Source: Limanda limanda (lineage: Eukaryota > Chordata > Actinopteri > Pleuronectiformes > Pleuronectidae). From it: a stretch of DNA of 64,000 nucleotides. This document shows, one piece after another, positions 1 through 10,252 of the stretch (positions are counted from its first letter, which is position 1; each line of letters begins with the position of its first letter). The stretch spans positions 372,001 through 436,000 of the forward strand of contig NW_026870590.1 in assembly GCF_963576545.1 (NCBI RefSeq), read 5' to 3'. The notes under the pieces are model-generated. The model made no database searches. It was given only the letters and a program-made list of their open reading frames with translations, and had not been told where the DNA came from. Both the position numbers and the translations under genes were made by a program.

Positions 1-170
1 TTTTTGTGAAGGTCGGAGAGACTTGCAAGTAGGCTCTACCCCCACTAAATGGGGTTGCGCGCATCGATCAGTACCATCCTTGAGCTTCTCCGACTTTCGG
101 AAGGGTTAGGGTTAGGGTTAGGGATGAAAGCACATAGGAGAAAGAGATATTCTTGAATAACTTTTTTTGT

Positions 171-261
171 GAAGGTCGGAGAGACTTGCAAGTAGGCTCT
201 ACCCCCACTAAATGGGGTAGCGCGCATCGATCGGTACCATCCTTGAGCTTCTCCGACTTTC
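171..261 (+). other. Long-range inverted repeat framing the core of each monomer
   Basis: GAAGGTCGGAGA (171-182) pairs with TCTCCGACTTTC (250-261): 11 of 12 positions complementary, the twelfth G-T. In monomer B the same left arm pairs perfectly over 8 bp with CGACCTTC (743-750 in the unit at 644-798), and B has an additional hairpin CGACCT (743-748) with AGGTCG (756-761). The arms sit at homologous places in both monomers. Confidence 0.55.
199..220 (+). other. Hairpin-capable inverted repeat in monomer A
   Basis: CTACCCC (199-205) and GGGGTAG (214-220) are perfect 7-bp inverted arms around an 8-nt loop, followed outward by a mismatch and two more pairs. In A1 and A2 units GGGGTTG introduces one mismatch. 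Monomer B has a different but co-located stem (694-697 with 706-709, extended by 688-690 with 710-712). Whether it forms in vivo is not shown by sequence. Confidence 0.6.
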
Positions 262-265
262 GGAA

Positions 266-286
266 GGGTTAGGGTTAGGGTTAGGG
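266..286 (+). other. Telomere-type four-G-run tract, (GGGTTA)3GGG, repeated in nearly every A unit
   Basis: Four GGG runs separated by TTA, 21 bp, at unit positions 112-132. The same tract recurs in about 274 A units; the first is at 103-123. Known: (GGGTTA)3GGG is the minimal human-type telomeric intramolecular G-quadruplex, and TTAGGGTTA matches the Myb-domain site of TRF1/TRF2-like proteins, giving two sites per tract. Inferred: each A unit could fold a quadruplex on the plus strand or bind telomere proteins. One tract is altered to GGGTTTGGG near 22270 but keeps four runs. Confidence 0.9.
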
Positions 287-480
287 ATGAAAGCACATAG
301 GAGAAAGAGATATTCTTGAATAAATTTTTTTGTGAAGGTCGGAGAGACTTGCAAGTAGGCTCTACCCCCACTAAATGGGGTAGCGCGCATCGATCGGTAC
401 CATCCTTTTGCTTCTCCGACTTTCGGAAGGGTTAGGGTTAGGGTTAGGGATGAAAGCACATAGGAGAAAGAGATATTCTT

Positions 481-798
481 GAATAACTTTTTTTGTGAAG
501 GTCGGAGAGACTTGCAAGTAGGCTCTACCCCCACTAAATGGGGTAGCGCGCATCGATCGGTACCATCCTTGAGCTTCTCCGACTTTCGGAAGGGTTAGGG
601 TTAGGGTTAGGGATGAAAGCACATAGGAGAAAGAGATATTCTTGAATAACTTTTTTTGTGAAGGTCGGAGAGACTTGGAAAGTGGTTGCATCTGGACTAA
701 TTTGGGTCCTGCGGATCGATTGGTACCATCCCCGAGCTTGTACGACCTTCGGAAGAGGTCGACCGACGAAATTCCCCCAAATCTGAGGAGATATTCTT
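481..798 (+). repeat. A-B dimer, 318 bp (basic higher-order unit)
   Basis: This is one A (481-643) followed by one B (644-798). Every B in the window is preceded and followed by A, so the A-B dimer is the smallest composite unit, and runs of extra A units are inserted between dimers. Because 318 is divisible by 3 (106 codons), dimers in series keep a minus-strand frame open and create spurious long reading frames. The dimer is close to two nucleosome repeats in length (inference). Confidence 0.9.
644..798 (+). repeat. Representative monomer B (155 bp, no telomeric tract)
   Basis: B shares its first 34 bases, the central GGTACCATCC and the final GATATTCTT with A. It differs between: GAAAGTGGTTGCATCTGG and ACTAATTTGGGTCCTGCGG replace the A hairpin region. 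After CTTCGGAAG, a block with GGTCGACCGACG and ATTCCCCCAAATCTGAGG replaces the telomeric tract and its tail. It carries KpnI (GGTACC) and SalI (GTCGAC, 758-763), the latter found only in B. Sub-variants serve as lineage tags: B' (CTTGAAAAG, 20 seen), Bq (CCTGCAGA, 10 seen), CTTAGAAAG, GGAAGGACTTG and a TATTTT variant. B always stands alone between A units. Confidence 0.96.
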
Positions 799-1390
799 GA
801 ATAACTTTTTTTGTGAAGGTCGGAGAGACTTGCAAGTAGGCTCTACCCCCACTAAATGGGGTAGCGCGCATCGATCGGTACCATCCTTGAGCTTCTCCGA
901 CTTTCGGAAGGGTTAGGGTTAGGGTTAGGGATGAAAGCACATAGGAGAAAGAGATATTCTTGAATAACTTTTTTTGTGAAGGTCGGAGAGACTTGGAAAG
1001 TGGTTGCATCTGGACTAATTTGGGTCCTGCGGATCGATTGGTACCATCCCCGAGCTTGTACGACCTTCGGAAGAGGTCGACCGACGAAATTCCCCCAAAT
1101 CTGAGGAGATATTCTTGAATAACTTTTTTTGTGAAGGTCGGAGAGACTTGCAAGTAGGCTCTACCCCCACTAAATGGGGTTGCGCGCATCGATCGGTACC
1201 ATCCTTGAGCTTCTCCGACTTTCGGAAGGGTTAGGGTTAGGGTTAGGGATGAAAGCACATAGGAGAAACAGATATTCTTGAATAACTTTTTTTGTGAAGG
1301 TCGGAGAGACTTGCAAGTAGGCTCTACCCCCACTAAATGGGGTAGCGCGCATCGATCGGTACCATCCTTGAGCTTCTCCGACTTTCGGAA

Positions 1391-1405
1391 GGGTTAGGGT
1401 TAGGG
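1391..1405 (+). other. Shortened telomeric tract with three GGG runs (one of seven)
   Basis: This A unit has lost one TTAGGG, so it is 157 bp and has only three G runs, too few for an intramolecular quadruplex. The same shortening is at 3473-3487, 3956-3970, 8458-8472, 8933-8947, 10052-10066 and 13903-13917. All seven lie left of 14 kb. Exact loss of one hexamer suggests slippage or unequal exchange within the telomeric tract; the similar contexts at 8458 and 10052 reflect block duplication. Confidence 0.93.
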
Positions 1406-1591
1406 ATGAAAGCACATAGGAGAAAGAGATATTCTTGAATAACTTTTTTTGTGAAGGTCGGAGAGACTTGGAAAGTGGTTGCATCTGGACTAATTTGGGT
1501 CCTGCGGATCGATTGGTACCATCCCCGAGCTTGTACGACCTTCGGAAGAGGTCGACCGACGAAATTCCCCCAAATCTGAGGAGATATTCTT

Positions 1592-2235
1592 GAATAACTT
1601 TTTTTGTGAAGGTCGGAGAGACTTGCAAGTAGGCTCTACCCCCACTAAATGGGGTTGCGCGCATCGATCAGTACCATCCTTGAGCTTCTCCGACTTTCGG
1701 AAGGGTTAGGGTTAGGGTTAGGGATGAAAGCACATAGGAGAAAGAGATATTCTTGAATAACTTTTTTTGTGAAGGTCGGAGAGACTTGCAAGTAGGCTCT
1801 ACCCCCACTAAATGGGGTAGCGCGCATCGATCGGTACCATCCTTGAGCTTCTCCGACTTTCGGAAGGGTTAGGGTTAGGGTTAGGGATGAAAGCACATAG
1901 GAGAAAGAGATATTCTTGAATAACTTTTTTTGTGAAGGTCGGAGAGACTTGCAAGTAGGCTCTACCCCCACTAAATGGGGTAGCGCGCATCGATCGGTAC
2001 CATCCTTGAGCTTCTCCGACTTTCGGAAGGGTTAGGGTTAGGGTTAGGGATGAAAGCACATAGGAGAAAGAGATATTCTTGAATAACTTTTTTTGTGAAG
2101 GTCGGAGAGACTTGGAAAGTGGTTGCATCTGGACTAATTTGGGTCCTGCAGATCGATTGGTACCATCCCCGAGCTTGTACGACCTTCGGAAGAGGTCGAC
2201 CGACGAAATTCCCCCAAATCTGAGGAGATATTCTT
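1592..2235 (+). repeat. Block A1-A-A-Bq (644 bp)
   Basis: Three A units led by A1 (1592-1754), then a Bq unit at 2081-2235 with CCTGCAGA near 2147. This is the shortest A1-to-A1 interval in the window. Confidence 0.88.
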
Positions 2236-3361
2236 GAATAACTTTTTTTGTGAAGGTCGGAGAGACTTGCAAGTAGGCTCTACCCCCACTAAATGGGGTT
2301 GCGCGCATCGATCAGTACCATCCTTGAGCTTCTCCGACTTTCGGAAGGGTTAGGGTTAGGGTTAGGGATGAAAGCACATAGGAGAAAGAGATATTCTTGA
2401 ATAACTTTTTTTGTGAAGGTCGGAGAGACTTGCAAGTAGGCTCTACCCCCACTAAATGGGGTAGCGCGCATCGATCGGTACCATCCTTGAGCTTCTCCGA
2501 CTTTCGGAAGGGTTAGGGTTAGGGTTAGGGATGAAAGCACATAGGAGAAAGAGATATTCTTGAATAAATTTTTTTGTGAAGGTCGGAGAGACTTGCAAGT
2601 AGGCTCTACCCCCACTAAATGGGGTAGCGCGCATCGATCGGTACCATCCTTGAGCTTCTCCGACTTTCGGAAGGGTTAGGGTTAGGGTTAGGGATGAAAG
2701 CACATAGGAGAAAGAGATATTCTTGAATAACTTTTTTTGTGAAGGTCGGAGAGACTTGCAAGTAGGCTCTACCCCCACTAAATGGGGTAGCGCGCATCGA
2801 TCGGTACCATCCTTGAGCTTCTCCGACTTTCGGAAGGGTTAGGGTTAGGGTTAGGGATGAAAGCACATAGGAGAAAGAGATATTCTTGAATAACTTTTTT
2901 TGTGAAGGTCGGAGAGACTTGGAAAGTGGTTGCATCTGGACTAATTTGGGTCCTGCGGATCGATTGGTACCATCCCCGAGCTTGTACGACCTTCGGAAGA
3001 GGTCGACCGACGAAATTCCCCCAAATCTGAGGAGATATTCTTGAATAACTTTTTTTGTGAAGGTCGGAGAGACTTGCAAGTAGGCTCTACCCCCACTAAA
3101 TGGGGTAGCGCGCATCGATCGGTACCATCCTTGAGCTTCTCCGACTTTCGGAAGGGTTAGGGTTAGGGTTAGGGATGAAAGCACATAGGAGAAAGAGATA
3201 TTCTTGAATAACTTTTTTTGTGAAGGTCGGAGAGACTTGGAAAGTGGTTGCATCTGGACTAATTTGGGTCCTGCAGATCGATTGGTACCATCCCCGAGCT
3301 TGTACGACCTTCGGAAGAGGTCGACCGACGAAATTCCCCCAAAATCTGAGGAGATATTCTT
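2236..3361 (+). repeat. Block A1-A-A*-A-B-A-Bq (1,126 bp)
   Basis: Its first six units repeat the start of the 1.6-kb block, including the AAATTTTTTT variant near 2566. It ends in a 156-bp Bq unit with an extra A in CCCCCAAAATCTG near 3340. The same extra base and CCTGCAGA occur together at 11288-11356, so those B units are copies. Confidence 0.87.
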
Positions 3362-4816
3362 GAATAACTTTTTTTGTGAAGGTCGGAGAGACTTGCAAGT
3401 AGGCTCTACCCCCACTAAATGGGGTTGCGCGCATCGATCAGTACCATCCTTGAGCTTCTCCGACTTTCGGAAGGGTTAGGGTTAGGGATGAAAGCACATA
3501 GGAGAAAGAGATATTCTTGAATAACTTTTTTTGTGAAGGTCGGAGAGACTTGCAAGTAGGCTCTACCCCCACTAAATGGGGTAGCGCGCATCGATCAGTA
3601 CCATCTTTGAGCTTCTCCGACTTTCGGAAGGGTTAGGGTTAGGGTTAGGGATGAAAGCACATAGGAGAAAGAGATATTCTTGAATAACTTTTTTTGTGAA
3701 GGTCGGAGAGACTTGCAAGTAGGCTCTACCCCCACTAAATGGGGTAGCGCGCATCGATCGGTACCATCCTTGAGCTTCTCCGACTTTCGGAAGGGTTAGG
3801 GTTAGGGTTAGGGATGAAAGCACATAGGAGAAAGAGATATTCTTGAATAACTTTTTTTGTGAAGGTCGGAGAGACTTGCAAGTAGGCTCTACCCCCACTA
3901 AATGGGGTAGCGCGCATCGATCGGTACCATCCTTGAGCTTCTCCGACTTTCGGAAGGGTTAGGGTTAGGGATGAAAGCACATAGGAGAAAGAGATATTCT
4001 TGAATAACTTTTTTTGTGAAGGTCGGAGAGACTTGCAAGTAGGCTCTACCCCCACTAAATGGGGTAGCGCGCATCGATCGGTACCATCCTTGAGCTTCTC
4101 CGACTTTCGGAAGGGTTAGGGTTAGGGTTAGGGATGAAAGCACATAGGAGAAAGAGATATTCTTGAATAACTTTTTTTGTGAAGGTCGGAGAGACTTGCA
4201 AGTAGGCTCTACCCCCACTAAATGGGGTTGCGCGCATCGATCGGTACCATCCTTGAGCTTCTCCGACTTTCGGAAGGGTTAGGGTTAGGGTTAGGGATGA
4301 AAGCACATAGGAGAAAGAGATATTCTTGAATAACTTTTTTTGTGAAGGTCGGAGAGACTTGCAAGTAGGCTCTACCCCCACTAAATGGGGTAGCGCGCAT
4401 CGATCGGTACCATCCTTGAGCTTCTCCGACTTTCGGAAGGGTTAGGGTTAGGGTTAGGGATGAAAGCACATAGGAGAAAGAGATATTCTTGAATAACTTT
4501 TTTTGTGAAGGTCGGAGAGACTTGCAAGTAGGCTCTACCCCCACTAAATGGGGTAGCGCGCATCGATCGGTACCATCCTTGAGCTTCTCCGACTTTCGGA
4601 AGGGTTAGGGTTAGGGTTAGGGAAGAAAGCACATAGGAGAAAGAGATATTCTTGAATAACTTTTTTTGTGAAGGTCGGAGAGACTTGCAAGTAGGCTCTA
4701 CCCCCACTAAATGGGGTAGCGCGCATCGATCGGTACCATCCTTGAGCTTCTCCGACTTTCGGAAGGGTTAGGGTTAGGGTTAGGGATGAAAGCACATAGG
4801 AGAAAGAGATATTCTT
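3362..4816 (+). repeat. Longest uninterrupted run of A units (nine)
   Basis: Order: A1(three-run)-A-A-A3-A-A2-A-A-A with no B. The second unit combines GGGGTAGC with CGATCAG, a mosaic of ordinary A and A1. The A2 at 4165-4327 is the only A2 that follows an A rather than a B. A GGGAAGAAAGC variant is near 4620. Elsewhere A runs do not exceed six. Confidence 0.9.
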
Positions 4817-5770
4817 GAATAACTTTTTTTGTGAAGGTCGGAGAGACTTGGAAAGTGGTTGCATCTGGACTAATTTGGGTCTTGCGGATCGATTGGTACC
4901 ATCCCCGAGCTTGTACGACCTTCGGAAGAGGTCGACCGACGAAATTCCCCCAAATCTGAGGAGATATTCTTGAATAACTTTTTTTGTGAAGGTCGGAGAA
5001 ACTTGCAAGTAGGCTCTACCCCCACTAAACGGATTAGCGCGCATCGATCGGTACCATCCTTGAGCTTCTCCGACTTTCGGAAGGGTTAGGGTTAGGGTTA
5101 GGGATGAAGGCACATAGGAGAAAGAGATATTCTTGAATAACTTTTTTTGTGAAGGTCGGAGAGACTTGGAAAGTGGTTGCATCTGGACTAATTTGGGTCC
5201 TGCGGATCGATTGGTACCATCCCCGAGCTTGTACGACCTTCGGAAGAGGTCGACCGACGAAATTCCCCCAAATCTGAGGAGATATTCTTGAATAACTTTT
5301 TTTGTGAAGGTCGGAGAGACTTGCAAGTAGGCTCTACCCCCACTAAATGGGGTTGCGCGCATCGATCGGTACCATCCTTGAGCTTCTCCGACTTTCGGAA
5401 GGGTTAGGGTTAGGGTTAGGGATGAAAGCACATAGGAGAAAGAGATATTCTTGAATAACTTTTTTTGTGAAGGTCGGAGAGACTTGCAAGTAGGCTCTAC
5501 CCCCACTAAATGGGGTAGCGCGCATCGATCGGTACCATCCTTGAGCTTCTCCGACTTTCGGAAGGGTTAGGGTTAGGGTTAGGGATGAAAGCACATAGGA
5601 GAAAGAGATATTCTTGAATAACTTTTTTTGTGAAGGTCGGAGAGACTTGGAAAGTGGTTGCATCTGGACTAATTTGGGTCCTGCGGATCGATTGGTACCA
5701 TCCCCGAGCTTGTACGACCTTCGGAAGAGGTCGACCGACGAAATTCCCCCAAATCTGAGGAGATATTCTT
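4817..5770 (+). repeat. B-A-B-A2-A-B segment with the most divergent A unit
   Basis: The B at 4817-4971 has GGGTCTTGCGG. The A unit 4972-5134 has five changes: GGAGAAACTT near 5000, ACTAAACGGATTAGC near 5028-5035 (three bases changed), and GATGAAGGCAC near 5108. Then B 5135-5289, A2 5290-5452, A 5453-5615, B 5616-5770. Confidence 0.88.
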
Positions 5771-7058
5771 GAATAACTTTTTTTGTGAAGGTCGGAGAGA
5801 CTTGCAAGTAGGCTCTACCCCCACTAAATGGGGTTGCGCGCATCGATCAGTACCATCCTTGAGCTTCTCCGACTTTCGGAAGGGTTAGGGTTAGGGTTAG
5901 GGATGAAAGCACATAGGAGAAAGAGATATTCTTGAATAACTTTTTTTGTGAAGGTCGGAGAGACTTGCAAGTAGGCTCTACCCCCACTAAATGGGGTAGC
6001 GCGCATCGATCGGTACCATCCTTGAGCTTCTCCGACTTTCGGAAGGGTTAGGGTTAGGGTTAGGGATGAAAGCACATAGGAGAAAGAGATATTCTTGAAT
6101 AACTTTTTTTGTGAAGGTCGGAGAGACTTGCAAGTAGGCTCTACCCCCACTAAATGGGGTAGCGCGAATCGATCGGTACCATCCTTGAGCTTCTCCGACT
6201 TTCGGAAGGGTTAGGGTTAGGGTTAGGGATGAAAGCACATAGGAGAAAGAGATATTCTTGAATAACTTTTTTTGTGAAGGTCGGAGAGACTTGCAAGTAG
6301 GCTCTACCCCCACTAAATGGGGTAGCGCGCATCGATCGGTACCATCCTTGAGCTTCTCCGACTTTCGGAAGGGTTAGGGTTAGGGTTAGGGATGAAAGCA
6401 CATAGGAGAAAGAGATATTCTTGAATAACTTTTTTTGTGAAGGTCGGAGAGACTTGGAAAGTGGTTGCATCTGGACTAATTTGGGTCCTGCGGATCGATT
6501 GGTACCATCCCCGAGCTTGTACGACCTTCGGAAGAGGTCGACCGACGAAATTCCCCCAAATCTGAGGAGATATTCTTGAATAACTTTTTTTGTGAAGGTC
6601 GGAGAGACTTGCAAGTAGGCTCTACCCCCACTAAATGGGGTAGCGCGCATCGATCGGTACCATCCTTGAGCTTCTCCGACTTTCGGAAGGGTTAGGGTTA
6701 GGGTTAGGGATGAAAGCACATAGGAGAAAGAGATATTCTTGAATAACTTTTTTTGTGAAGGTCGGAGAGACTTGCAAGTAGGCTCTACCCCCACTAAATG
6801 GGGTAGCGCGCATCGATCGGTACCATCCTTGAGCTTCTCCGACTTTCGGAAGGGTTAGGGTTAGGGTTAGGGATGAAAGCACATAGGAGAAAGAGATATT
6901 CTTGAATAACTTTTTTTGTGAAGGTCGGAGAGACTTGGAAAGTGGTTGCATCTGGACTAATTTGGGTCCTGCGGATCGATTGGTACCATCCCCGAGCTTG
7001 TACGACCTTCGGAAGAGGTCGACCGACGAAATTCCCCCAAATCTGAGGAGATATTCTT
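5771..7058 (+). repeat. Block A1-A-A-A-B-A-A-B (1,288 bp)
   Basis: It has the same order and length as the blocks at 33401, 42059, 49934 and 58592. It carries a private GCGAATCGATC change near 6166 in its third A unit. Confidence 0.87.
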
Positions 7059-8658
7059 GAATAACTTTTTTTGTGAAGGTCGGAGAGACTTGCAAGTAGG
7101 CTCTACCCCCACTAAATGGGGTTGCGCGCATCGATCAGTACCATCCTTGAGCTTCTCCGACTTTCGGAAGGGTTAGGGTTAGGGTTAGGGATGAAAGCAC
7201 ATAGGAGAAAGAGATATTCTTGAATAACTTTTTTTGTGAAGGTCGGAGAGACTTGCAAGTAGGCTCTACCCCCACTAAATGGGGTAGCGCGCATCGATCG
7301 GTACCATCCTTGAGCTTCTCCGACTTTCGGAAGGGTTAGGGTTAGGGTTAGGGATGAAAGCACATAGGAGAAAGAGATATTCTTGAATAAATTTTTTTGT
7401 GAAGGTCGGAGAGACTTGCAAGTAGGCTCTACCCCCACTAAATGGGGTAGCGCGCATCGATCGGTACCATCCTTGAGCTTCTCCGACTTTCGGAAGGGTT
7501 AGGGTTAGGGTTAGGGATGAAAGCACATAGGAGAAAGAGATATTCTTGAATAACTTTTTTTGTGAAGGTCGGAGAGACTTGCAAGTAGGCTCTACCCCCA
7601 CTAAATGGGGTAGCGCGCATCGATCGGTACCATCCTTGAGCTTCTCCGACTTTCGGAAGGGTTAGGGTTAGGGTTAGGGATGAAAGCACATAGGAGAAAG
7701 AGATATTCTTGAATAACTTTTTTTGTGAAGGTCGGAGAGACTTGGAAAGTGGTTGCATCTGGACTAATTTGGGTCCTGCGGATCGATTGGTACCATCCCC
7801 GAGCTTGTACGACCTTCGGAAGAGGTCGACCGACGAAATTCCCCCAAATCTGAGGAGATATTCTTGAATAACTTTTTTTGTGAAGGTCGGAGAGACTTGC
7901 AAGTAGGCTCTACCCCCACTAAATGGGGTAGCGCGCATCGATCGGTACCATCCTTGAGCTTCTCCGACTTTCGGAAGGGTTAGGGTTAGGGTTAGGGATG
8001 AAAGCACATAGGAGAAAGAGATATTCTTGAATAACTTTTTTTGTGAAGGTCGGAGAGACTTGGAAAGTGGTTGCATCTGGACTAATTTGGGTCCTGCGGA
8101 TCGATTGGTACCATCCCCGAGCTTGTACGACCTTCGGAAGAGGTCGACCGACGAAATTCCCCCAAATCTGAGGAGATATTCTTGAATAACTTTTTTTGTG
8201 AAGGTCGGAGAGACTTGCAAGTAGGCTCTACCCCCACTAAATGGGGTTGCGCGCATCGATCGGTACCATCCTTGAGCTTCTCCGACTTTCGGAAGGGTTA
8301 GGGTTAGGGTTAGGGATGAAAGCACATAGGAGAAAGAGATATTCTTGAATAACTTTTTTTGTGAAGGTCGGAGAGACTTGCAAGTAGGCTCTACCCCCAC
8401 TAAATGGGGTAGCGCGCATCGATCGGTACCATCCTTGAGCTTCTCCGACTTTTGGAAGGGTTAGGGTTAGGGATGAAAGCACATAGGAGAAAGAGATATT
8501 CTTGAATAACTTTTTTTGTGAAGGTCGGAGAGACTTGGAAAGTGGTTGCATCTGGACTAATTTGGGTCCTGCGGATCGATTGGTACCATCCCCGAGCTTG
8601 TACGACCTTCGGAAGAGGTCGACCGACGAAATTCCCCCAAATCTGAGGAGATATTCTT
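7059..8658 (+). repeat. Higher-order block, 1.6-kb type, copy b
   Basis: Order: A1-A-A*-A-B-A-B-A2-A3-B (1,600 bp), matching copy a at 1-1591. The final A3 has CTTTTGGAAG near 8451, shared with the block immediately to the right. Confidence 0.89.
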
Positions 8659-10252
8659 GAATAACTTTTTTTGTGAAGGTCGGAGAGACTTGCAAGTAGG
8701 CTCTACCCCCACTAAATGGGGTTGCGCGCATCGATCAGTACCATCCTTGAGCTTCTCCGACTTTCGGAAGGGTTAGGGTTAGGGTTAGGGATGAAAGCAC
8801 ATAGGAGAAAGAGATATTCTTGAATAACTTTTTTTGTGAAGGTCGGAGAGACTTGCAAGTAGGCTCTACCCCCACTAAATGGGGTAGCGCGCATCGATCG
8901 GTACCATTTTTGAGCTTCTCCGACTTTCGGAAGGGTTAGGGTTAGGGATGAAAGCACATAGGAGAAAGAGATATTCTTGAATAACTTTTTTTGTGAAGGT
9001 CGGAGAGACTTGCAAGTAGGCTCTACCCCCACTAAATGGGGTAGCGCGCATCGATCGGTACCATCCTTGAGCTTCTCCGACTTTCGGAAGGGTTAGGGTT
9101 AGGGTTAGGGATGAAAGCACATAGGAGAAAGAGATATTCTTGAATAACTTTTTTTGTGAAGGTCGGAGAGACTTGCAAGTAGGCTCTACCCCCACTAAAT
9201 GGGGTAGCGCGCATCGATCGGTACCATCCTTGAGCTTCTCCGACTTTCGGAAGGGTTAGGGTTAGGGTTAGGGATGAAAGCACATAGGAGAAAGAGATAT
9301 TCTTGAATAACTTTTTTTGTGAAGGTCGGAGAGACTTGGAAAGTGGTTGCATCTGGACTAATTTGGGTCCTGCAGATCGATTGGTACCATCCCCGAGCTT
9401 GTACGACCTTCGGAAGAGGTCGACCGACGAAATTCCCCCAAATCTGAGGAGATATTCTTGAATAACTTTTTTTGTGAAGGTCGGAGAGACTTGCAAGTAG
9501 GCTCTACCCCCACTAAATGGGGTAGCGCGCATCGATCGGTACCATCCTTGAGCTTCTCCGACTTTCGGAAGGGTTAGGGTTAGGGTTAGGGATGAAAGCA
9601 CATAGGAGAAAGAGATATTCTTGAATAACTTTTTTTGTGAAGGTCGGAGAGACTTGGAAAGTGGTTGCATCTGGACTAATTTGGGTCCTGCGGATCGATT
9701 GGTACCATCCCCGAGCTTGTACGACCTTCGGAAGAGGTCGACCGACGAAATTCCCCCAAATCTGAGGAGATATTCTTGAATAACTTTTTTTGTGAAGGTC
9801 GGAGAGACTTGCAAGTAGGCTCTACCCCCACTAAATGGGGTTGCGCGCATCGATCGGTACCATCCTTGAGCTTCTCCGACTTTCGGAAGGGTTAGGGTTA
9901 GGGTTAGGGATGAAAGCACATAGGAGAAAGAGATATTCTTGAATAACTTTTTTTGTGAAGGTCGGAGAGACTTGCAAGTAGGCTCTACCCCCACTAAATG
10001 GGGTAGCGCGCATCGATCGGTACCATCCTTGAGCTTCTCCGACTTTTGGAAGGGTTAGGGTTAGGGATGAAAGCACATAGGAGAAAGAGATATTCTTGAA
10101 TAACTTTTTTTGTGAAGGTCGGAGAGACTTGGAAAGTGGTTGCATCTGGACTAATTTGGGTCCTGCGGATCGATTGGTACCATCCCCGAGCTTGTACGAC
10201 CTTCGGAAGAGGTCGACCGACGAAATTCCCCCAAATCTGAGGAGATATTCTT
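8659..10252 (+). repeat. Higher-order block, 1.6-kb type, copy c
   Basis: Order: A1-A3-A-A-Bq-A-B-A2-A3-B (1,594 bp), directly adjoining copy b. The shared CTTTTGGAAG plus three-run tract at 10045-10066 supports tandem duplication of the b/c pair. Private: CATTTTTGAGC near 8907 and the extra three-run tract at 8933. Confidence 0.88.

Larger units (their letters stand above)
155..317 (+). repeat. Representative monomer A (163 bp, telomere-tract monomer)
   Basis: Phase is set at GAATAACTTTTTTT, so a unit starts 59 bp before its GGGG anchor. In order it contains a T7 tract (unit positions 8-14), GAAGGTCGGAGAGACTTG shared with B, a 7-bp hairpin around CACTAAAT, a CpG-rich GCGCGCATCGATCGG, a KpnI site GGTACC (positions 79-84), CTCCGACTTTCGGAAG, the four-run G tract (positions 112-132), and a GATGAAAGCACATAGGAGAAAGAGATATTCTT tail region (last 31 bp). 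The ordinary type has GGGGTAGCGC at the anchor. Subtypes A1 and A2 have GGGGTTGCGC, and A1 also has CGATCAG, which removes KpnI and PvuI sites. The A and B ends and centre align, so the two monomers are diverged relatives. Confidence 0.97.
1..1591 (+). repeat. Higher-order block, 1.6-kb type, copy a
   Basis: Order: A1(partial, 8 bases missing at the left edge)-A-A*-A-B-A-B-A2-A3-B. The same order and marker variants recur at 7059-8658, an offset of 7,067 bp: the AAATTTTTTT start near 322 and the three-run tract at 1391. Private changes are CCTTTTGC near 404 and GAGAAACAG near 1263. Confidence 0.88.

Noticed and set aside
266..286. True chromosome-end telomere
   Set aside because: Tracts are only three to four G runs long inside larger monomers. 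No pure TTAGGG array is present.
684..720. RNA polymerase III box A/box B promoter (SINE or tRNA origin)
   Set aside because: TGGTTGCATCTGG and GATCGATTG in B each miss key consensus positions, and no tRNA-like fold or poly-A tail structure is visible.
748..765. CENP-B box
   Set aside because: CTTCGGAAGAGGTCGA in B resembles the TTCGNNNNANNCGGG pattern at first, but the CGGG end is missing, and the reverse strand also fails. No match in A.
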